Below the pieces are notes generated by a model that was given only the letters and a program-made list of their open reading frames with translations, was not told the origin of the DNA and did no database searches. The translations under genes were made by a program, and so were the position numbers. This document shows, in pieces, positions 23,736-29,166 of a stretch of 29,166 nt of DNA. Source of the DNA: Gemmatimonadota bacterium (GTDB taxonomy: Bacteria > JAAXHH01); contig JAPOOT010000166.1 of NCBI GenBank assembly GCA_026713285.1, positions 1 through 29,166 on the forward strand. Reading direction: 5' to 3'. How positions within the stretch are numbered: position 1 is the first letter of the stretch; every line of letters starts with the position of its first letter.

Positions 23736-26156
23736 GTGTCTCCAAAGCCATTCATGTACGTTAAATCCTTCCTGGTCCTGGTCCTGACGGGCGGGATTCT
23801 TGCCTCCGCATCCGTGCACCCCCCGAAAGTATACGGACAACCGCAGCAACCTTTGATCGCCGAGGTGCTGATCGAGGGACACGCCAACGTCGATGAGCCC
23901 CTCATCCGGTCGATGACCGCGCTGAAAGCGGGGAACCTATACAATCCCCGCGATGGTGCGACCACGATCAAACAACTGTACCGGCTGGGCCTTTTCGAGG
24001 ACATTCGCATCTACGCCAGCAGGGGCGCAACGGGTTTGATCCTGACGGTAAACGTCAAGGAGTACCCGCTGCTGGACCGCCTGGAGTTCGAGGGCAACGA
24101 TAAGATCAAGGACGACGAACTCGAACGCATATCCGGCATCTTCCAGGGCCAGGCCCTGTCTCCCTTCCGAAGAAAAAGCGTCCTGGACAACATTACCCAG
24201 GCCTACTACGAAAAAGGATACCTGCTCGCCACGCTGAATCCGCGCGTCCTCGTGGAAAGAAACAACGCGATCATGCGTATTGAAGTCGATGAAGGCGAAA
24301 AGGTGAAGCTGGGCGAGATCTTCATCGAAAACAATGTGTCCGTCCCGGAAAAGCAGTTGCAGGAGGCGTTCCGCAAGAAATCGGACATGGAGGAAGAGCA
24401 TTTCTGGAAAGAGGGCGACCTGCGCCGGGAACGCCTGCTGGACCAATTCGAGAAAATCGTCCAGGAATACCGCAAGCACGGATTCAGAGACGCGGAAGTC
24501 GTGGAGGATACGCTCTGGTTCAGTGCGGACAAAAAGCGAATGTACCTCAAGGTGGGGATCAACGAAGGGAAACGGTATTACCTTGGGGACGTAGCATTCG
24601 AGGGGAACACGAAGTTTACAAATGAACAACTGACCAGTCTCATCAAGATCGACGCGGGCAAGCCGTTCAACGAAGAAGAATACCAGGAAAGCGTGTCGAC
24701 CATATACGAGGCGTACGGCGAACTCGGCTATCTGTACGCCACCCCCATCGCCCGGGAATCGGCGGCCAATGATTCCACGATTGACCTGAACTTCGCGGTC
24801 AACGAAGGGGAACCGGCCAAGGTTCATCGGATCGACATCGTGGGAAACACCAAGACGAAGGACAAGGTCATACGGCGGGAGCTGTTGATCAAGCCGGGCC
24901 AGTTCTTTCGCCGTTCGGTGCTGCTCAGAAGCCAGCGGGACGTGTTCCAGTTGAATTACTTCCAGGACGTTCAGCCCTCACTGCAACCCCTTCCGGACGG
25001 AGACGTGGACGTCACCTTCACGGTCCTGGAGAAGCCGACGGGGACGGCAAACGCCGGCGCCGGATACAGCGGGTTCGACGGGCTCGTGGGTACGATATCC
25101 ATGATCGTTCCGAACTTCCTGGGCAACGGCCAGAACCTGAATTTCAACTGGGAATTCGGCGCCAGGCGCAATTCCATTTCGACGAGTTTCGTCGAGCCCT
25201 GGCTTTTCGATACGCCGACCAGCGCCGGCATCGACGTCTTCCGTACGAACAGGCAGTGGTTCCGGGAATTCAATATCATTCAGAAGGGATTCGGGCTGTC
25301 CGTCGGGCGCCGCTTCCGTGGCACGTACTGGCGCATTAACGGAGCCTATCGGTTTTTCGACCTGGAGTACGCCGGCTTCAGCGAGCGCTACTACGCGGCG
25401 GCCCTGGAGGACTCGTCCCTGGCGGAAACGCAGATCTCGGCCATCAACTCAAACATCCGCCAGCGGGAATCCTACGAATCCAACAGCGGCCTGACCAGCC
25501 AGGTTACCTTCACCGTTACGCGCGACAGCCGCGATTTCCCCCAGTTTGCCACGAGCGGCATGCGTCAAACGTACCGCAGCGATGTAGCCGGTATCGGAGG
25601 CGACGTGAAATTCCTCAAGCAGACCCTGGAATCCGATTTCTACTTACCCCTGTTCAAGGGCACGTCCATTTCTCTCCGGGGGAGGTATGCCCTGGCCGTG
25701 AACCCATTCAACGACCGGGAGGTCCCGTTTTTCGAAAGGTTCTTTCCGGGAGGGGTCAGTTTCGACGGCATGATCCGCGGGTACGGCAATAACTCCGTCG
25801 GTCCCTATACCGAACTGGGCGATGGAACCAGCAGCCGGGACGGCGGACGGGCGATGAGCATCTTCACCCTGGAGTACCAGATTCCGATCATCGATCAGCT
25901 CAGGTCGCAACAGCCGGTATATGCCGTGGCGTTCATCGAGGCCGGCAATTCATGGGCGAAGCTTTCGGACGCCACGCCAACGCTGGGCAACATGAAGAAA
26001 TCGGTGGGGCTCGGTATCCGCGTTATCATGCCTTTGGTGGGACTGCTGGGCTTCGACGTCGGTTACGGATTCGACAAACCGTCGGACCCGATCCAGGCCC
26101 TTCAGAAAAAGCGAAGCGGCTGGAATACGCATTTTCAGCTTGGACAGATGTTCTGA
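23736..26156 (+). CDS. bamA: Outer membrane protein assembly factor BamA
   Basis: BamA is the core of the machine that folds and inserts beta-barrel proteins into the outer membrane. The 806-residue protein has a signal peptide (hydrophobic stretch SFLVLVLTGGILASASV, cleavage probably before or near VYGQ). Five POTRA repeats cover about residues 35-430; FEGNDKIKDDEL, FEGNTKFTNEQL and IVGNTKTKDKVI mark three of them. A 16-stranded barrel follows to the end. The loop-6 motif appears as MIRGYG, and the protein ends in Phe (LGQMF), the usual outer-membrane sorting signal. GTG 23736, with a weak GGGA site, and ATG 23754 are both possible starts; both keep the signal peptide. skp follows 49 bases later. 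Confidence 0.93.
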   Translation: MSPKPFMYVKSFLVLVLTGGILASASVHPPKVYGQPQQPLIAEVLIEGHANVDEPLIRSMTALKAGNLYNPRDGATTIKQLYRLGLFEDIRIYASRGATGLILTVNVKEYPLLDRLEFEGNDKIKDDELERISGIFQGQALSPFRRKSVLDNITQAYYEKGYLLATLNPRVLVERNNAIMRIEVDEGEKVKLGEIFIENNVSVPEKQLQEAFRKKSDMEEEHFWKEGDLRRERLLDQFEKIVQEYRKHGFRDAEVVEDTLWFSADKKRMYLKVGINEGKRYYLGDVAFEGNTKFTNEQLTSLIKIDAGKPFNEEEYQESVSTIYEAYGELGYLYATPIARESAANDSTIDLNFAVNEGEPAKVHRIDIVGNTKTKDKVIRRELLIKPGQFFRRSVLLRSQRDVFQLNYFQDVQPSLQPLPDGDVDVTFTVLEKPTGTANAGAGYSGFDGLVGTISMIVPNFLGNGQNLNFNWEFGARRNSISTSFVEPWLFDTPTSAGIDVFRTNRQWFREFNIIQKGFGLSVGRRFRGTYWRINGAYRFFDLEYAGFSERYYAAALEDSSLAETQISAINSNIRQRESYESNSGLTSQVTFTVTRDSRDFPQFATSGMRQTYRSDVAGIGGDVKFLKQTLESDFYLPLFKGTSISLRGRYALAVNPFNDREVPFFERFFPGGVSFDGMIRGYGNNSVGPYTELGDGTSSRDGGRAMSIFTLEYQIPIIDQLRSQQPVYAVAFIEAGNSWAKLSDATPTLGNMKKSVGLGIRVIMPLVGLLGFDVGYGFDKPSDPIQALQKKRSGWNTHFQLGQMF

Positions 26157-26205
26157 TCCGTTCGCCCGGTTTACCGGAGCGATCCGGCATTCGAGGAGGA
26201 AATTC

Positions 26206-26736
26206 ATGGTTTCAATGAAAGGAATGATTCGCGCTGCGGCCATGCTCGCCGTCGCTATGCTGCTGCCTGCTATGGCCCAGGGCCAGGAACTTAAAATCGG
26301 CTATCTCGATATGGAGCGTCTGCGCCAGTCGTACCAGGGGTTCAGGGACGCCGAGGAAGCCTACCAGAAGGTAGCGATGGACATGCAGGAACAGGTGCAG
26401 AGCAGGCAGCAGGAAGTTGAAATGCTCAAGCAGCAGTACGAAGCCCGCAAGACCATGCTGACCGCGGCCAGGCGGCAGCAGGACGAGCAGAATATCCAGC
26501 AGAAGGAACAGGAACTCATGCAGTTCGCTCAGACTTCGCAAATGCAACTCGCACAACAGGAGTTGGAATTGACCCGGCCTTTGCAGGAGTCCATTTTCAA
26601 TGTGGTGCAGACCCTGGCCAAGGCGGAGAACTTTACTTATATCTTCGATGCCGGGTCGCTCATTTACGTGGATCCGCTGAAAGCGCAGGACCTTACCGGA
26701 CAGGTCCTGGAAGAACTGCAAAAGGAAGCCAATTAA
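26206..26736 (+). CDS. skp: Periplasmic chaperone Skp (OmpH family)
   Basis: Skp binds unfolded outer-membrane proteins in the periplasm and brings them to BamA. The 176-residue protein has a signal peptide (about 1-24, AAAMLAVAMLLPAMAQGQ), then LKIGYLDMERLRQSYQGF, the typical first strand and helix. A long Gln/Glu-rich coiled-coil (about 45-130) forms the tentacles, and YIFDAGSLIYVDP returns to the small body domain. The ATG has GAGGAGG seven bases upstream, the best ribosome binding site in this stretch. The position between bamA and lpxD is conserved in many diderms. Confidence 0.92.
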   Translation: MVSMKGMIRAAAMLAVAMLLPAMAQGQELKIGYLDMERLRQSYQGFRDAEEAYQKVAMDMQEQVQSRQQEVEMLKQQYEARKTMLTAARRQQDEQNIQQKEQELMQFAQTSQMQLAQQELELTRPLQESIFNVVQTLAKAENFTYIFDAGSLIYVDPLKAQDLTGQVLEELQKEAN

Positions 26737-26742
26737 CCGCTG

Positions 26743-27804
26743 ATGCGACAGAAGCTGGCAGATATCGCGACGCAGGTCCAGGGCGAGCTCATCGGTGACG
26801 GATCGTGTATCATCGAAAACGTGGCGCCGCTTGACGAGGCCGGGAAGGGTTCAATCTCCGTACTGATCAACGCACGGCATAGCCGGCGTCTGGAGTCGAC
26901 GGAGGCTACGGCGGTCATCGTCTCCCGTGAAATCGATCGCGCTCCGGTCCCGATCATACGCGTGGCGTCTCCCGAGGTTGCCCTGGCTACCTTGCTGACG
27001 ACCTATTTCGTCGGACATCGTCCCGCGGAAGTCGGGATTCACCCGACGGCCAGCATCCATCCTTCGGCGGAAGTCGATGACGAGGCGGACATCGGACCCC
27101 ATGTGTCCATAGGTCCGCACACCACGGTGGGTAAACGTGCCTGTATCGGCACGAATGTGGCGATCGGCGCCCGATGCATGATCGGCGAAGGCACGTGGAT
27201 ATTCGCCAATTCGACACTTTACGACATGGTTTCACTGGGCAATGGTGTTATCATCCACGGCGGCGTCGTAATCGGGAGTGATGGCTTCGGTTATTTCCAG
27301 GGCGATGGAGGAGCGATCAAGATTCCGCAGGTCGGCGGCGTTGAAATCGGCGACGACGTGGAGATCGGAGCGAATTCGACGATCGACCGAGCGACTATGG
27401 GCATGACCCGCATCGGCCGCGGCACCAAGATCGACAACCTGGTACAGATCGGCCACAACGTCGTGATCGGCGATCACGTCACGATTTGCGCCCAGGTGGG
27501 CATCGCGGGAAGCACGGTGGTTGAATCGGGGACCCTCATCGGTGGGCAGGCCGGTCTCTCGGATCACATCCATGTCGGCGCCGGCTCCAGGATCGGCGGC
27601 CAGGCCGGCGTGACCAAGACCATCCCATCCGGATCGACCGTATCGGGCTATCCAGCCCGTCCGCACAACCAGGCCAGGAGAATAGAGGCGGCCATCAAGC
27701 GCCTGCCGGACCTGCTGCAACAGATCCAGACCCTGGAGACGCGGGGCAAGGCGCTCGAAAGCCAGGGGCGGGGCGAACGGAACCCACAGGCAACGGGAAA
27801 GTAG
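26743..27804 (+). CDS. lpxD: UDP-3-O-acylglucosamine N-acyltransferase
   Basis: LpxD adds the second 3-hydroxyacyl chain to UDP-3-O-acylglucosamine, the third step of lipid A synthesis. The 353-residue protein has the N-terminal uridine-binding domain (1-100), then a left-handed beta-helix made of hexapeptide repeats, and a C-terminal helical tail (from about 305). The catalytic histidine is H238 in DNLVQIGHNVVIGD, the equivalent of H239 in Escherichia coli. It begins six bases after skp and ends six bases before the lpxC-fabZ gene, so translation is probably coupled. The length is slightly above the usual 340 because of a charged Gln/Gly/Arg-rich C-terminus. Confidence 0.95.
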   Translation: MRQKLADIATQVQGELIGDGSCIIENVAPLDEAGKGSISVLINARHSRRLESTEATAVIVSREIDRAPVPIIRVASPEVALATLLTTYFVGHRPAEVGIHPTASIHPSAEVDDEADIGPHVSIGPHTTVGKRACIGTNVAIGARCMIGEGTWIFANSTLYDMVSLGNGVIIHGGVVIGSDGFGYFQGDGGAIKIPQVGGVEIGDDVEIGANSTIDRATMGMTRIGRGTKIDNLVQIGHNVVIGDHVTICAQVGIAGSTVVESGTLIGGQAGLSDHIHVGAGSRIGGQAGVTKTIPSGSTVSGYPARPHNQARRIEAAIKRLPDLLQQIQTLETRGKALESQGRGERNPQATGK

Positions 27805-27810
27805 CGGCAC

Positions 27811-29166
27811 ATGCTCAAAAATCAACGTACCATTGGGTCCACCAGATCCGTTGAGGGCATAGGCTTGCATACCGGCGGGCAGGCGACGCTGACTTTCAGG
27901 CCGGGCACCGTTAACGACGGGATCCGGTTTATTCGCGTCGACCATCCCGACCGGTTGGAAATCCCTGCGGATATCGACTACGTGGTCGATACCACCAGGG
28001 GGACGAACCTGGCACGGGACGGGGTCCGGATACACACCGTGGAACACGTCCTGGCCGCCGTCGCGGGCCTGGGACTGGACAACATCCGGATCGAGCTGGA
28101 CGGCGACGAGCCACCGATCTGCGACGGCAGCGCCATTCCTTTCGTGAACGCGTTGATCGAAGCCGGAATCGTCGATCAGGACGCGCCCAGGGAATACCTG
28201 GAACTGGAAAATCCCGTGCTCTACTCGGAGCGGGAAAACGGCCTGTTGAAAGAACTCGTCGTCATGCCTTCCGATGATTTCCATCTCACTTACATGGTCG
28301 ACTACCAGAAATCAAATCTCGCCAGCCAGCACACCGTGCTCTATTCCCTGGAAGACGAGTTCGTCACCGAGTTCGCGCCGGCACGGACCTGGACCTTCCT
28401 CAGCGACATCAAGGCCCTGCGCGAAAAGGGGCTGATCAAGGGCGGCAGCCTGGAAAGCGCGGTGGTCATCGCGGACATGGACCTGTCCGAGGAGGAGCTG
28501 GACGAGTTGAAGGATCTGTTTGGCGTGGAGGACAGGGTGGTTATCGGCGAGAACGGGATTGTGGGAACCCGGCCGCTGCGCTTCGACAACGAACCGTGCC
28601 GGCACAAGGCGCTCGACCTGATCGGCGATCTGGCCCTGCTCGGAGCGCCGCTCAGGGCTCAGGTGTTCGGAGCGCGGTCCTCCCACTCCGCCAACGTCGA
28701 GCTCGTGCGAAGGATTCGCGGCGCGTGCGTTAAGAGGAAACCGGAAAAAGGGAATATGGATTCACCGGCGCCGGCACCCGAAGCGGTCCTCGAAATCGAG
28801 GACATCCTGCGCATCCTCCCCCATCGATATCCCTTTCTGCTCATCGACCGGGTAATCCAGCTGGAACCGGGGAAACGCGTGGTAGCGCTCAAGAACGTGA
28901 CCATCAACGAGCCCTTTTTCGCCGGCCACTTCCCTGGCCATCCTGTCATGCCGGGCGTCCTGATCGTTGAGGCCATGGCGCAGGCCGGCGGTCTGCTACT
29001 GCTCAATACGATTGAAGAACCAAAGAGCAAAATGGCGTATTTCATGGGCATCGATCATGCCAGGTTTCGAAAACTGGTAAAACCCGGCGACCAGATCCGC
29101 TTCGAATTGGAACTGAAACGAATGCGCATGCACGCCTGCAAGATGGAAGGGAAGGCATACGTGAAC
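27811..29166 (+). CDS. lpxC-fabZ: Bifunctional UDP-3-O-acyl-N-acetylglucosamine deacetylase / 3-hydroxyacyl-ACP dehydratase (LpxC-FabZ fusion), 3' end outside window
   Basis: One uninterrupted frame of 452 codons runs to the window edge and carries two enzymes. Residues 1-310 are LpxC, the zinc deacetylase that commits the cell to lipid A synthesis. Zinc ligands are H79 (TVEHVLAA), H265 and D269 (RHKALDLIGD), and the catalytic His is H292 (SSHSANVEL). After a linker rich in Lys, Pro and Ala (about 311-325) comes FabZ, which dehydrates 3-hydroxyacyl-ACP. It shows PHRYPFLLIDRV, catalytic H373 in GHFPGHPVMPG and E387 in IVEAMAQAGG. I checked the frame codon by codon across the linker. Both activities use 3-hydroxyacyl chains, which explains why fusion is tolerated; Bacteroidota carry the same fusion. 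lpxA would be expected next. Confidence 0.93.
   Translation, partial: MLKNQRTIGSTRSVEGIGLHTGGQATLTFRPGTVNDGIRFIRVDHPDRLEIPADIDYVVDTTRGTNLARDGVRIHTVEHVLAAVAGLGLDNIRIELDGDEPPICDGSAIPFVNALIEAGIVDQDAPREYLELENPVLYSERENGLLKELVVMPSDDFHLTYMVDYQKSNLASQHTVLYSLEDEFVTEFAPARTWTFLSDIKALREKGLIKGGSLESAVVIADMDLSEEELDELKDLFGVEDRVVIGENGIVGTRPLRFDNEPCRHKALDLIGDLALLGAPLRAQVFGARSSHSANVELVRRIRGACVKRKPEKGNMDSPAPAPEAVLEIEDILRILPHRYPFLLIDRVIQLEPGKRVVALKNVTINEPFFAGHFPGHPVMPGVLIVEAMAQAGGLLLLNTIEEPKSKMAYFMGIDHARFRKLVKPGDQIRFELELKRMRMHACKMEGKAYVN

Noticed and set aside
1..29166. tRNA, rRNA, insertion sequences, phage or toxin-antitoxin genes
   Set aside because: No cloverleaf-like segment, transposase motif, terminal inverted repeat or small antitoxin-toxin pair could be recognised on either strand by eye.

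Overview
This window comes from a GC-rich diderm (LPS-containing) bacterium. The outer-membrane logic is explicit: BamA, Skp, LpxD, LpxC and a LolC/LolD lipoprotein exporter. Three traits suggest the FCB superphylum or a neighbouring candidate phylum (Latescibacterota- or Gemmatimonadota-like): an LpxC-FabZ fusion, an McsA-McsB-ClpC module outside the Firmicutes, and accessory genes often seen in uncultured environmental lineages (a DUF6785-like membrane protein, a ceramidase-like protein, an MlrC-like peptidase). The lineage is inferred; there is no rRNA or other taxonomic marker here.

Left part (1-8161), accessory metabolism. It starts inside the 3' end of an old-yellow-enzyme-type oxidoreductase. 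A large multi-pass membrane protein (DUF6785/DUF6784-like), whose N-terminus lies upstream of its first ATG, and a ceramidase-N-terminal-like metalloprotein follow on the same strand. They converge on an enolase-superfamily gene (mandelate racemase/muconate lactonizing type) on the minus strand. That gene is transcribed divergently from an SDR dehydrogenase with a clear sigma70 promoter, followed by a DUF423 membrane protein and an MlrC/M81 metallopeptidase. This looks like uptake and breakdown of organic acids, amides or peptides, but no substrate can be named.

Middle part (8223-15723), mixed membrane and housekeeping genes: a 678-residue acyltransferase with a long uncharacterised N-terminal region, an overlapping NfeD-slipin pair, RadC, a Gfo/Idh/MocA dehydrogenase, and prfB (release factor 2) with an intact programmed +1 frameshift site. 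A hairpin plus T-run ends the prfB unit.

Right part (15775-29166), one long same-strand cluster that starts at a near-consensus promoter: lysS (with an odd Gly/Pro/Asp-rich tail), lolC, lolD, mcsA, mcsB, clpC, bamA, skp, lpxD and an lpxC-fabZ fusion that runs off the window. The lysS-lolC-lolD ... bamA-skp-lpxD order is a familiar envelope-biogenesis arrangement. The protein-arginine kinase and Clp unfoldase module sits in the middle of it. The most interesting points are this mcsA-mcsB-clpC insertion (short one-finger McsA, altered McsB C-terminal pocket, altered ClpC sensor-2 region), the lysS tail and the acyltransferase N-terminal region.

No tRNA, rRNA, CRISPR array, insertion sequence or phage gene was seen. 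No gene-free stretch exceeds about 200 bases.
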